Source: Streptomyces caelestis (lineage in GTDB: Bacteria > Actinomycetota > Actinomycetes > Streptomycetales > Streptomycetaceae). Taken from it: 64,000 nucleotides of DNA. Shown here in pieces: positions 26,284 to 34,785 of the stretch. The stretch is taken from contig NZ_LGCN01000017.1 of the NCBI RefSeq assembly GCF_001279005.1, positions 142,835 to 206,834 on the forward strand, given 5' to 3'. A program made the translations under genes and the position numbers. The notes beneath the pieces were generated by a model, which was not told where the DNA came from, ran no database searches, and was given only the letters and a program-made list of their open reading frames with translations. Every line of letters begins with the position of its first letter. The first letter of the stretch is position 1.

Positions 26284-27504
26284 TCAGGACCGTCCGTGGT
26301 CCCGCAGTCCCGTCCCCAGCCTGCGCAGCCCTTCCGCGATCTCGTCCGGCGTCTGGGTGACGAAGCAGAGCCGCATCGTGGCCCGGTCCGGGTCGGCGGC
26401 GTGGAAGGGCGCGCCGGGCACGTACGCCACGTCGTGCCGGACCACCCCGGGGAGCAGGGCCGTGGTGTCGTACGGCTCCGGCAGGCGGGCCCAGAGGAAC
26501 ATGCCGCCCTCGGGGCGGGTCCAGGTCGAGCCGTCGGGGAGTGCGGCGGGCAGGCCCGCGAGCATGGCGTCGCGGCGGGCGCCGTACACGGCCGCGACGC
26601 GGCGCACGTGGGCGTCGAGGTCGTGGTCGGCGAGGTAGCGGGCCGCGGCGAGCTGGTTGACGGTGGGGGTGTGCAGGTCGGCGGCCTGCTTGGCGACGGC
26701 GCAGGCGCGGCGCAGCTCGGCGGGGGCGCGCAGCCAGCCCAGGCGCAGGCCGGGGGCCATGACCTTGGAGAGGCTGCCGAGCAGCACGGTGCGGTCCGCG
26801 GCGCCGGGGTGGGCGGCGATCCACGGCACCCGTTCGCCCTCGTAGCGCAGTTCGCCGTACGGGTCGTCCTCGACGATCCACAGTCCGCGCCGGGCGGCGA
26901 CCTCCGCGACGGCGGCGCGGCGGGCGGCAGGCAGGGTACGGCCGGTCGGGTTCTGGAAGGTGGGCACGGTGTAGAGGAGTGCGGGGCGTTCGCGCGCCAC
27001 CAGTGCGTCCAGCGCGTCCGGGTCGAGCCCCCGCTCGTCGCCGGGGACGGCCACCACGCGTGCCCCGGCCAGGGAGAAGGCCTGAAGTGCCGCCAGGTAG
27101 CAGGGGCTTTCGACCAGGACCGTGTCGCCGGGTTCGAGCAGCGCGGTGGCGAGGAGGGAGAGCGCCTGCTGGGATCCGGTGGTGACGAGCAGGTCGTCGG
27201 GGGTGGTGGGCAGACCGCGGGCGGCCGTGCGCGCGGCGAGTGCCGCCCGCAGCGCGGGCTCGCCCTCCGTCGTGGAGTACTGCAGGGCCCGCGCGGGGGT
27301 CTCGGCGAACACCGCCCGGTACGCCTCCGCGATGCCGTCGGCGTCGAACAGCTCGGGGGCCGGGAGCCCGCCCGCGAAGTTGATGACCTCGGGGCGGGCG
27401 GTGACGGCCAGGATGTCCCGTACGGGCGAGCCGCCGACCGCGCGGGCCCGTGCCGCGAGCCGCGGTGTGGGGGCGAGGACGGGGGCGGGCTCGGTGGCGG
27501 TCAT
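26284..27504 (-). CDS. PLP-dependent aminotransferase, class I/II (2-aminoadipate-aminotransferase-like)
   Basis: A 406-residue fold-type I aminotransferase. It shows INFAGGLPAPELF near the start, LLVTTGSQQALSLL for cofactor phosphate, TVPTFQNPTGRT with the PLP-ring contacts, the DDPYGELRYEG segment, and the Schiff-base lysine in LLGSLSKVMAPGLRLGW. The family (LysN/ARO8-like) transaminates aromatic, branched or aminoadipate substrates; the choice cannot be made here. The ATG at 27504 has AAGGAG seven bases upstream. No helix-turn-helix is fused, so it is not a MocR regulator. Confidence 0.9.
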   Translation of the reverse strand: MTATEPAPVLAPTPRLAARARAVGGSPVRDILAVTARPEVINFAGGLPAPELFDADGIAEAYRAVFAETPARALQYSTTEGEPALRAALAARTAARGLPTTPDDLLVTTGSQQALSLLATALLEPGDTVLVESPCYLAALQAFSLAGARVVAVPGDERGLDPDALDALVARERPALLYTVPTFQNPTGRTLPAARRAAVAEVAARRGLWIVEDDPYGELRYEGERVPWIAAHPGAADRTVLLGSLSKVMAPGLRLGWLRAPAELRRACAVAKQAADLHTPTVNQLAAARYLADHDLDAHVRRVAAVYGARRDAMLAGLPAALPDGSTWTRPEGGMFLWARLPEPYDTTALLPGVVRHDVAYVPGAPFHAADPDRATMRLCFVTQTPDEIAEGLRRLGTGLRDHGRS

Positions 27505-27822
27505 GGCACGGCTCCTTGGGCTGCGGTGACGAGGCGTGTCCCGCAGCCTAGAAAATTGCGTGCCCTCTACACGCGGCTTTCCGCGATCCGGACGCCCCGG
27601 CCGCTCCCGGCCCTCCGTGCCGACCACCCGGGGGAACACGGCGTGGAACCGGGCCGGATGCTCCGCGCCGCGGTCGATCCGCCGCCGCGGCGCGAGAGGA
27701 CGCCGGCCGGGCACGTCACCGGCCGTGGACGTCCCCCGGGGGCGGTGACGCCGGTCGGCGTTCGACGACCGGACGGAAAACCGGACTCGGCGGCGCCCGG
27801 CCCGCCCGGCCCGCACAGCCGG
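27505..27822. other. Intergenic region, no gene seen
   Basis: 318 bases between the start of the aminotransferase gene and the end of the next minus-strand gene. It should hold the aminotransferase promoter; AAAATTGCGTG near 27550-27560 is the only AT-rich patch. No structure was recognised. Confidence 0.5.
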
Positions 27823-29304
27823 CTAGCCGAGCTCCGTCGTGCCCTCCGGGACCCATTCCTCGCCGCCCAGCGGGAACTCGTACGCCGGTCGCCCGTCGTT
27901 GCCGCTGGTGCGGAAGGGGCGCCCCTTGTCGTCCACGGTGAGCGTGCCGCTGCGGGAGCCGCTGGACCACTTCAGCTCCAGGTACCAGCTCACGTCGTAC
28001 GCGGCGGTGCCGGCCGTGACGTAGTAGACCTCGGGGTCCGACTCGCTCACCGAGAACGGGAAGTTCCGCTGCCCGGACGCCGGGGTCACGACCGGGCGCG
28101 CGGCGTCGAGGGCGACCGTGAAGGAACGCGTGGGCACGTTGCCGCCGCAGCCCACACCGGGGTAGCCCATCACGAAGTCGTTCCAGGGGAGCGGCGACCG
28201 CTTGCCCGCCACCCGCACGGTGAGTCCCTGCACGACCACCGTCTCCTCCCCGGTCCCCTGCACGGTGAGCTGCACGTACTGCTCCCCCGACGAGACGGCC
28301 CCGAACGCACTGGCCCACGCCGCCGCGCCCGGCTCCTGCGGCGGCGGTTTCACCTCGCTCGCCGGCCTGTTGATCAGATACCGGTGCGCGCAGGGAGCCT
28401 GCCACGCGTACGGGTTGGCCTGCACGGTCAGCGGCGCGGCGTCCCCGTCGCCGTCGCCCGCCGGGGCGGCGGAGGCGGTGGCCGGGGCGCGGGGTGTCCC
28501 CTCGGCCTTCGCGGAGGCGGAGGCGGAGACGGAGGCCGACGCGGAGGCGGAGGCGGAGGTCGACGGTGACGCGATGACGTCCTTGGTCCCGTCCGCCCCG
28601 GCGTCGGCGGTCGCGGCTCCCGCCGTGCCCTTCCGGTCGACCCCGCCCCCGTCGCCATCGTCCGGCAGGCCCAGGGCGAGCGTGACCCCGCCGAGCACGG
28701 CGGCCACGGCGATCCCCGCGAGGACGGCGGTACGGGCACGGCGGCGGGGGCGGGTGCGGACCTCGCCGGGGCCGGTGGCCGCCGGGACCTCGGCCTCCTG
28801 GGGCCCTGCCTGCGGGGTCTCCGCTTCCGGGGCCTCGGCCCCGGGCCGCCCCGGCGCCGGCCGCCCGGCCACCGGGCGGCCGTCCGCGTCCTGGCCCCGG
28901 CCCGCCGCGCTCTCCGCCGGTTCGCCGACGCGTGCCGGTGCGTCCGCGGGAGCCGGTGCGTCCGCGGCAGCCGTGTCCCCGACGGACGCCGCTTCTCCGG
29001 CGGGAGCCGTGGCCCCGGCGGGAGCCGCCCCTTCCGACGGCGCCCCCTTCCGCCCCCGCGCCGCGTCCGCCAGCACCCACCGCCGGTGCAGCTCGACCAG
29101 TTCCTCGGGGCTCGCCCTGCACAGCCGCGCCAGCCGTTCCACCGGCGCGTACTCCGCCGGCACCGCGTCCCCGTTGCAGTACCGGTGCAGGGTCGACGTA
29201 CTCATGTGGAGCCGTTTGGCGAGCACCCCGTAGCTCAGCCCGGACCGCTCCTTCAGCGCCCTCAACCGCGCGGCGAACTCCGCCGCGGCCGTGTCCTGCG
29301 ACAC
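27823..29304 (-). CDS. Membrane-anchored XRE regulator with large extracytoplasmic domain
   Basis: A 493-residue protein. An XRE helix-turn-helix at about 5-55 (LSYGVLAKRLHMSTSTLHRYC) is followed by a long Ala/Pro/Glu/Gly-rich linker, one membrane helix near residue 195, and an exported Ser/Ala-rich stem. The C-terminal outside domain of about 170 residues contains several cysteines. GTG 29304 was chosen over GTG 29316 because GGGAGGAAGG then serves as ribosome-binding site. It is the third inside-HTH/outside-domain protein within 5 kb and the least similar to the other two. Confidence 0.82.
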   Translation of the reverse strand: MSQDTAAAEFAARLRALKERSGLSYGVLAKRLHMSTSTLHRYCNGDAVPAEYAPVERLARLCRASPEELVELHRRWVLADAARGRKGAPSEGAAPAGATAPAGEAASVGDTAAADAPAPADAPARVGEPAESAAGRGQDADGRPVAGRPAPGRPGAEAPEAETPQAGPQEAEVPAATGPGEVRTRPRRRARTAVLAGIAVAAVLGGVTLALGLPDDGDGGGVDRKGTAGAATADAGADGTKDVIASPSTSASASASASVSASASAKAEGTPRAPATASAAPAGDGDGDAAPLTVQANPYAWQAPCAHRYLINRPASEVKPPPQEPGAAAWASAFGAVSSGEQYVQLTVQGTGEETVVVQGLTVRVAGKRSPLPWNDFVMGYPGVGCGGNVPTRSFTVALDAARPVVTPASGQRNFPFSVSESDPEVYYVTAGTAAYDVSWYLELKWSSGSRSGTLTVDDKGRPFRTSGNDGRPAYEFPLGGEEWVPEGTTELG

Positions 29305-29516
29305 CCTTCCTCCCACCCCGTGTCCCGTCCCGCCGTTCCAGGGAATGGTCGTTTCCCCAGGTCAACAGCGGTACGAGCGTTCCAACGTCCCGGAAACCCC
29401 GCCAGGCCTGGCGGCCGGGACGGATCACCGAACAAGCTCTGGTCATCCAAGCACGCCGCTCCCGGCATCCGGTCGAGCGGTCACTCCAAAGCCTTACTCA
29501 CGCAAAGGAATTCGCC

Positions 29517-30239
29517 ATGCGTACGTCCCGCATCCGTCTGATCGCCGCCACCGGGGCCGCCCTCGCCGCCCTCGCCCTCACGGCGTGCCAGGAGGGCACG
29601 GGCCTCGAGGACGAGGGCGCCGGCACGTCACAGCCGGGCGCGACGGCGACCGCGGACACGCCCTCGGGCTCCGCGCAGGACGCCTCCGCCTCCAACAAGC
29701 CGTCCCGGGCCGGGAACAAGGACACCGGCACCGGAGGCGAGGACACCGGCAGCGGAGGCGCCGGGGACAAGGCCGACGGCGGCGCGAACGGCTCCGACGA
29801 CGCCCCGCGGGCCCGCGTCACCTGCGACGGCTCCCACACCACCGTCGACGCCAAGCCGGTCCCCCGCCCCGTCAACCACATGCTGATCACGGTCGAGAAC
29901 TCGGGCTCGCGGACCTGCGACCTCACCTACTACCCGGTGCTCCGCTTCGACGAGATGCAGTGGGTGCCGCAGCCCGTCGAGGCGTCGAAGCCGCAGGCCG
30001 TGGTCACCCTCGCCCCGGGCGAGACGGCGTACGCGGGCGTGCTCCTGTCGGCCGCCGACGGCAGCGGGGACGGCGGCGCCACCGCCCACAAGCTCACCGT
30101 CGCCTTCCAGGGCGCCACCCCGAACAGCGACGGCGGCCCGTCGGCCGTCCCGGCCCTGCCGGCGGACGGCGTGTACTACGACAGCAGCATGGCGGTGACG
30201 TACTGGCAGCAGTCGATGGACGACGCCCTCACCTACTGA
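29517..30239 (+). CDS. DUF4232 lipoprotein, first copy
   Basis: A 240-residue exported lipoprotein. The signal peptide ends at the lipobox LTAC (Cys 24). A Gly/Ser/Asp-rich linker (about 35-100) precedes a DUF4232 beta-sandwich domain that starts near TCDGSHT and has paired cysteines with the later RTCDL. A Lys/Arg start MRTSRIRL and AAAGGAA ribosome-binding site support ATG 29517. It ends 12 bases from the convergent hemB stop. Its role is unknown. A second DUF4232 lipoprotein is at 38503. Confidence 0.82.
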   Translation: MRTSRIRLIAATGAALAALALTACQEGTGLEDEGAGTSQPGATATADTPSGSAQDASASNKPSRAGNKDTGTGGEDTGSGGAGDKADGGANGSDDAPRARVTCDGSHTTVDAKPVPRPVNHMLITVENSGSRTCDLTYYPVLRFDEMQWVPQPVEASKPQAVVTLAPGETAYAGVLLSAADGSGDGGATAHKLTVAFQGATPNSDGGPSAVPALPADGVYYDSSMAVTYWQQSMDDALTY

Positions 30240-30250
30240 ACCCGCTGAAC

Positions 30251-31252
30251 CTACTGAGCGGCGCCCAGCTTCTGGGCCACCTCGGTGGCCCAGTAGGTGA
30301 GGATGGTGCGCGCACCGGCCCGCTTGATGCCGGTCAGCGCCTCGAGGATCGCCCGGTCCCGGTCGATCCAGCCCTTCTCGGCGGCGGCCTCGATCATCGA
30401 GTACTCACCGGAGATCTGGTACGCCGCCACCGGCACGTCCACCGCGTCCGCGACCTTGGCCAGGATGTCCAGGTAGGGGCCCGCCGGCTTCACCATGACC
30501 ATGTCGGCGCCCTCCTCCAGGTCGAGCGCCAGCTCGCGCATCGACTCGCGGACGTTCGCCGGGTCCTGCTGGTACGTCTTGCGGTCGCCCTGCAGCGAGG
30601 AGCCGACGGCCTCCCGGAACGGCCCGTAGAAGGCGGAGGCGTACTTGGCGGTGTAGGCGAGGATCGCCACGTCCTCCCGGCCGATCTGGTCGAGGGCGTC
30701 GCGGATCACCCCGATCTGCCCGTCCATCATCCCGCTCGGCCCGACCACGTGGGCGCCCGCGTCGGCCTGCACCTGGGCCATCTCGGCGTACCGCTCCAGC
30801 GTGGCGTCGTTGTCGACTCGCCCCTGGTCGTCGAGGACCCCGCAGTGCCCGTGGTCGGTGAACTCGTCGAGGCACAGGTCGGACATGACGAGCAGGTCGT
30901 CCCCGACCTCGGCCCGCACGTCCCGCAGGGCGACCTGGAGGATCCCGTCCGGGTCGGTGCCGGGCGTCCCGAGGGCGTCCTTCCCGGACTCCTCCGGCAC
31001 GCCGAACAGCATGATCCCGGAGATCCCGGCCGCCACGGCCTCCGCCGCCGCCTTCTTCAGGCTGTCCCGCGTGTGCTGCACGACCCCCGGCATCGCCGCG
31101 ATCGGCACGGGTTCGCCCGCACCCTCGCGCACGAAGGCGGGAAGGATGAGGTCGGCGGGGTGCAGCCGGGTCTCGGCGACCATGCGCCGCATGGCGGGGG
31201 TGGTACGCAGACGCCGCGGCCGCGCGCCGGGGAAGGATCCGTACGTCGTCAT
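30251..31252 (-). CDS. hemB: Delta-aminolevulinic acid dehydratase (porphobilinogen synthase)
   Basis: A 333-residue enzyme condensing two 5-aminolevulinates to porphobilinogen in haem and corrin synthesis. The cysteine-rich metal site [15 protein letters not shown] near residues 125-140 marks the zinc-type enzyme. The two Schiff-base lysines lie in [14 protein letters not shown] and [10 protein letters not shown]. It is on the same strand as hemD-hemC-hemA-rex but separated from hemD by about 16 kb of accessory DNA, although these genes are normally close neighbours in Streptomyces. It now depends on its own promoter in 31253-31380. Confidence 0.95.
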   Translation of the reverse strand: MTTYGSFPGARPRRLRTTPAMRRMVAETRLHPADLILPAFVREGAGEPVPIAAMPGVVQHTRDSLKKAAAEAVAAGISGIMLFGVPEESGKDALGTPGTDPDGILQVALRDVRAEVGDDLLVMSDLCLDEFTDHGHCGVLDDQGRVDNDATLERYAEMAQVQADAGAHVVGPSGMMDGQIGVIRDALDQIGREDVAILAYTAKYASAFYGPFREAVGSSLQGDRKTYQQDPANVRESMRELALDLEEGADMVMVKPAGPYLDILAKVADAVDVPVAAYQISGEYSMIEAAAEKGWIDRDRAILEALTGIKRAGARTILTYWATEVAQKLGAAQ

Positions 31253-31380
31253 ACCACCTACGCTACGCCCGCCCTCCGCGTGCCTTTGCCGACGCGGAGT
31301 CGGCCCGGTCCTCCGGCCCCGGTCACCGGGGGATACGGTGCTCGTCCCGCGTCATCACGCCACCCGAGGAGGATCCGACC

Positions 31381-32145
31381 GTGCACAGTGCCGCCGTGAC
31401 ACCCGAGGGCGACCGCGTCCGCTGGGTCGAGCTGCCCGGCCGGGAGCCGGCCCGCGTCTACGTCCACGGCCTGGGCGCCACCTCCCCCGCATACTTCACG
31501 GCGACCGCCGTCCACCCCCTCCTCGCGGGCCACCGCTCGCTCCTGGTGGACCTCCTCGGCCACGGCCACAGCGACCGCCCCACCTCGTGCGCCTACACCC
31601 TGGAGGACCACGCCGACGCGCTCGCCGCCGCCCTGCGCGCCGCGGACGTCACCGGCGCCGAACTCGTCGCCCACAGCATGGGCGGCTCGGTCGCCGTCGT
31701 ACTGGCCGCCCGCCACCCGGAGCTGGTGTCCAGGCTCGTCCTGGTCGACGCCAACCTCGACCCGCTGCCCCGGGTGCCCGGGGCATCCGGCAGCAGCGGC
31801 ATCGCGGCCTATACGGAGGAGGAGTTCGTGTCCGGCGCCTGGCGCGAGGTCCGCGACCGGGCGGGCGCCCACTGGTGGTCGACGATGCGCCTGGCGGGCC
31901 TGGAGGCCCTGCACCGCAGCGCCACCCAGCTGATCCGCGGCACGACTCCGACGATGCGCGAGCTCCTGCTCGCGCTGCCGGTCCCCCGCGCGTTCCTGTA
32001 CCCCGAGGCCGACGGGCCGTTCCCCGGATCGGCCGAACTGGCGGCCGCGGGAGTGTCGTTGACGGCGGTCCCCGACTGCGGCCACAACATCATGCTGGAC
32101 AACCCGGAGGCGTTCGCCCGGACGGTGGCAAAAGCACTCGCCTGA
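31381..32145 (+). CDS. Alpha/beta hydrolase
   Basis: A 254-residue protein with the alpha/beta hydrolase fold. The nucleophile elbow is VAHSMGGSVA (Ser near residue 99), the acid probably lies in FLYPEADGPF, and the catalytic histidine in DCGHNIMLDNPEAF. The oxyanion region is VHGLGATSPAYF. The substrate (ester, lactone or haloalkane-like) cannot be inferred. GTG 31381 follows GAGGAGGATCC. It is divergent from hemB and is the first gene of the region that separates hemB from hemD. Confidence 0.88.
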   Translation: MHSAAVTPEGDRVRWVELPGREPARVYVHGLGATSPAYFTATAVHPLLAGHRSLLVDLLGHGHSDRPTSCAYTLEDHADALAAALRAADVTGAELVAHSMGGSVAVVLAARHPELVSRLVLVDANLDPLPRVPGASGSSGIAAYTEEEFVSGAWREVRDRAGAHWWSTMRLAGLEALHRSATQLIRGTTPTMRELLLALPVPRAFLYPEADGPFPGSAELAAAGVSLTAVPDCGHNIMLDNPEAFARTVAKALA

Positions 32146-32172
32146 CGCCCGCCCGCGCGGGACCCCGTCCGC

Positions 32173-32487
32173 TCACGCCGCCGTGTCCCACGCGCCGGGG
32201 AGGTCCTCCTCGTCCGGCGGACGGTGCGCGGCCTTCTCGCGGGCGCGCAGGACGGCCCAGGCGAGGAGGGACACGCAGGCGAGGTACCAGGGCAGCGGCC
32301 AGAGGACGGGCCACCAGCCGGCGGACGGTGCGAGGAGGAGGTCGGTCGCGGCCGTGGTCATGCCGGCGGCGAGGCTCCAGCACAGCAGGCGCCCGGTCCA
32401 CCGGACAGCGCCGGCGAACCGGTTCGGGGCGGTGGGGCGCCGCGTACGGGAACGGCAGGAGGGCAGGGCTCTGCCGGGTTCGCTCAT
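32173..32487 (-). CDS. Small two-helix membrane protein divergent from an RHS locus (intact copy)
   Basis: A 104-residue protein with an Arg-rich N-terminus, one hydrophobic segment at about 30-52 (WTGRLLCWSLAAGM...), a Trp/Pro-rich turn (AGWWPVLWPLPWYL), a second helix to about 84 and an acidic tail. ATG 32487 was preferred over the GTG at 32505, since GAAGGAT lies upstream of it. A truncated homologue lies at 41797-42071. Both copies are divergent from RHS sequences, suggesting a functional link to RHS export or regulation. The family was not recognised. Confidence 0.65.
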   Translation of the reverse strand: MSEPGRALPSCRSRTRRPTAPNRFAGAVRWTGRLLCWSLAAGMTTAATDLLLAPSAGWWPVLWPLPWYLACVSLLAWAVLRAREKAAHRPPDEEDLPGAWDTAA

Positions 32488-33019
32488 CGCGGGAGGATCC
32501 TTCACGGAAGCGGGGGTGGACGTGGCCGGATCGGCCGGACGCGCTCAGTGTGCAGACCGTGGGACCGCTCCCACAGGACCGTCACGGGGCGGTCGCACCC
32601 TCTGAGACAACTTCCCACCAGGCGTTTTCCCCCAACCGCCCCGAGGGGACCGGGCAAGCCCCGTCCGCACGGCCGGACATCGCGTCGTGAACCTGGCCGA
32701 AAAAGCCCCTTCAAGAGCGGCAAGCATCCGAATTGCCCCCGCCTCGAAGCTTTTCGGTCGATGCCGTCCGGCAAAAAGGCCGGAGAGCGGACAACTTCAC
32801 TCTCTCACCAGCCCGATTCACCAGAGAAAAGCCCTACTTGTCACCGATAACCGGTGGGGCTGATTCCGGCCCGTATGCATATGACGTTCGAGGGCACACC
32901 GCGTCGCTTCGTGTGCACCCTGTGACAACTTGTGGGGCGCCGGTGACCGTTGGGAGGTCACCGGTTCTGACTGTCTGCCTGCCTGTCGTACTCCTGGCTC
33001 CCTATTCACCCATGCCGTC
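32488..33019. other. Intergenic region with RHS-type promoter sequence
   Basis: This stretch separates the small membrane gene from the orphan RHS tip. Two parts match the region upstream of the full RHS gene: a GAGACAACTT-type block near 32603 and the block at 32852-32949. After about 32975 the RHS start itself is missing and unrelated sequence joins the RHS tip near 33020. Confidence 0.6.
32852..32949 (+). repeat. RHS upstream repeat, copy 1
   Basis: A ~98-bp block closely matching 42371-42467, including GGGGCTGATTCCGG, TGTGC and GTGACAACTTGTG. In copy 2 it ends about 40 bases before the RHS start codon, so this is probably the RHS promoter region. Here it leads only into an RHS remnant. 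Confidence 0.75.
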
Positions 33020-33594
33020 GGCGGCACGCCCTACGGCCTGGTCCACGCGGGCACGAACGGCGTCGACACCGGATTCCTCCGCGACCCCGCGGGCACGCTG
33101 AACTCCATGACGACGGGGGGAAGTCCTTCTCCTACCTCACTGACGCCACCGGCGACGTCCTCGGCCTGGTCGACGACGCGGGCAAGCACACCCACATCTA
33201 CGCCTACGGCCCCACCGGCCTGCCCCGCACCGCCCCCACCGAGGCCGTCCCCCAGCCCTACCGCTACGCGGGCGGCGACCCCGTCAACCACAGCGATCCC
33301 ACTGGGCTGCTTTCGCTGGACACCCTGGGGAACATCGGCAGTGGGCTTTCCGTTGCCGGCATCGTGCACGAAGGGCTCACCGACGGCCCGGATGCGGCTG
33401 AAGCGGCAACCGCCGGCGTCATCGCGGACATCGGTATCGCGGGCCTCTGCACAGCCGGGGCTGCGGTCACCGGCGGGCCGGCTGGAGCGGGGGCACTCAA
33501 CTTGATGGGGCGATGTCGGGTGGCGTGGGCCATCGGTCACCGGCGCTGGTGGCCGCCGACCCACATGGGCCGACCCTCGGTGTGCATACTGTGA
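33020..33594 (+). pseudogene. Orphan RHS C-terminal tip with variable end
   Basis: Homologous to the last part of the RHS protein at 42508: NGVDTGF, PAGTLNSMTTGG, YAYGPTGLPRT and YRYAGGDPVN...DPTG are recognisable. A one-base loss in the run of G after 33113 shifts the frame. The approximately 40-residue core repeat ending of the full protein is deleted between two YAG-coding microhomologies. After DPTG the tail (about 95 residues, Ala/Gly-rich and hydrophobic, ending SVCIL) differs completely from the other RHS tip, as expected for a variable toxin end. No signal peptide or start is left, so it is probably a silent cassette. Confidence 0.75.
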
Positions 33595-33680
33595 CCGGCA
33601 GAGGGGCCGTCGTCCGACCGAGCGGCGATGGATAGGGCCGATAGGCCACGGGCCGGGCCGGACGATCAAGGATGCCAGCG

Positions 33681-34094
33681 ATGGATGTCAAGGAAAACTG
33701 GCGCCGCTACAGGCCTCGCCCCGTCGGCGCGGACCTCGACGAGATCCGTGCACTCCTCAGAGAGCACACGGCGCGTGAGCGACGCGCCCAGGGCGATGGC
33801 GACACTGAGCTGATGAGGCTCTGCTGCTTCCAGCTGTTCACCAGCGGCGACCTCGACGACGTGCTCCTGATCTGGAGTGCGAAGCAAGCCAGCTTCGACG
33901 CAGCGTGCTCGATCGACATCGAATTCCTGCTTGGGCACGGGCTCGACGCGACGAAGGCCCACCTCTCGGTCAACCGTGCGCCTTCTGCGACGGCAGCACT
34001 GGATCGACTGCGCGAGCTCGAGGCAGACGGTGAATTCGAGGGTTTCTCAGTGGAGGAGCGCTCCGCCGGCTACGACCGGTACTACGTCGACTGA
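33681..34094 (+). CDS. Probable immunity protein of the orphan RHS tip
   Basis: A 137-residue acidic, cytoplasmic protein with no signal peptide. The segment LLIWSAKQASFDAACSIDIEFLL resembles a family of small Streptomyces proteins often found beside toxin genes. Position directly downstream of an RHS variable tip, acidic composition and small size all fit a toxin-neutralising partner. ATG 33681 has AAGGATG upstream; ATG 33672 is in frame but less well placed. No biochemical function can be read. It may be retained because a related toxin is met from neighbours. Confidence 0.6.
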   Translation: MDVKENWRRYRPRPVGADLDEIRALLREHTARERRAQGDGDTELMRLCCFQLFTSGDLDDVLLIWSAKQASFDAACSIDIEFLLGHGLDATKAHLSVNRAPSATAALDRLRELEADGEFEGFSVEERSAGYDRYYVD

Positions 34095-34111
34095 CGAATC
34101 TGCAGCGCCGG

Positions 34112-34665
34112 TCAGTCGTCCGTGATGAGGCCGGTGCCCGCAAGGCAGCTGTCGACCACATCCAGGCGATACCGGATCTGCTTGAGCCTGCACTTCACGG
34201 CCCTGGTGATCTGGCCCAGGTCGGCTGCGGCGAGGTTGCCGATGTCGCGCTTGACCAGCGACCAGATGCCCTCCTGCGGGTTCAGGTCCGGCACGTAGGC
34301 CGGGAGCTGGAACACGGTGAGCCACGCGGCATTCGCGGCGATGAACTCCCGCATCCCAGCGGTCAGGTGGAGGCGGACGTTGTCCCGGACCAGCACGATC
34401 GGTCCACCGAGCTGGATGCGGGCACGCGCCAAGAGGTCGCGGAAGTCCCGCCGGCCGAAGCCCTTCGGCTCGCCCTTGCGCCCTCGGTACTCGCGGATGG
34501 CGTAGATCAGCCGGGACCGCTCGCCCGGCTTGCAGCAAGGTCATACCCGCCATCGACACCCGTCCGGAGCCCCGGCCGCGAAGCCGGACGACCGGGGTCC
34601 GGCCGATCCGCCCCCAGGTTCCAGAGCGCGGCGGCGTCATCGACTGGCCGGCGTCAGGCAAACAT
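34112..34665 (-). pseudogene. IS630-type transposase remnant
   Basis: C-terminal part of an IS630-family DDE transposase. The fragment begins near GQSMTPPR...TWGR (about 34640-34610), continues TPVVRLRGRGSGRVSMAGMT, then needs a one-base frameshift near 34539 to continue CCKPGERSRLIYAIREYRG. The DDE-domain part has VLVRDNVRLHLTAGM, LPAYVPDLNPQEGIWSL and the stop at 34112. The N-terminal helix-turn-helix half and terminal repeats are missing, so it is immobile. It borders the orphan RHS immunity gene. Confidence 0.8.
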
Positions 34666-34785
34666 CCCCCGGCCTCGTGGCGTGTCCGGCAGGGTGGGAG
34701 AACCACCCGCGTCGCTCCAGTCCGAGCCCTATAATCACCGCGTCGGCCTTCGGCGCCCCCACGGGAACGTCCGGAGGCTTTTTTC

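Noticed and set aside
30239..30251. Overlap between the DUF4232 gene and hemB
   Set aside because: The stops are simply close and convergent; both proteins end normally.
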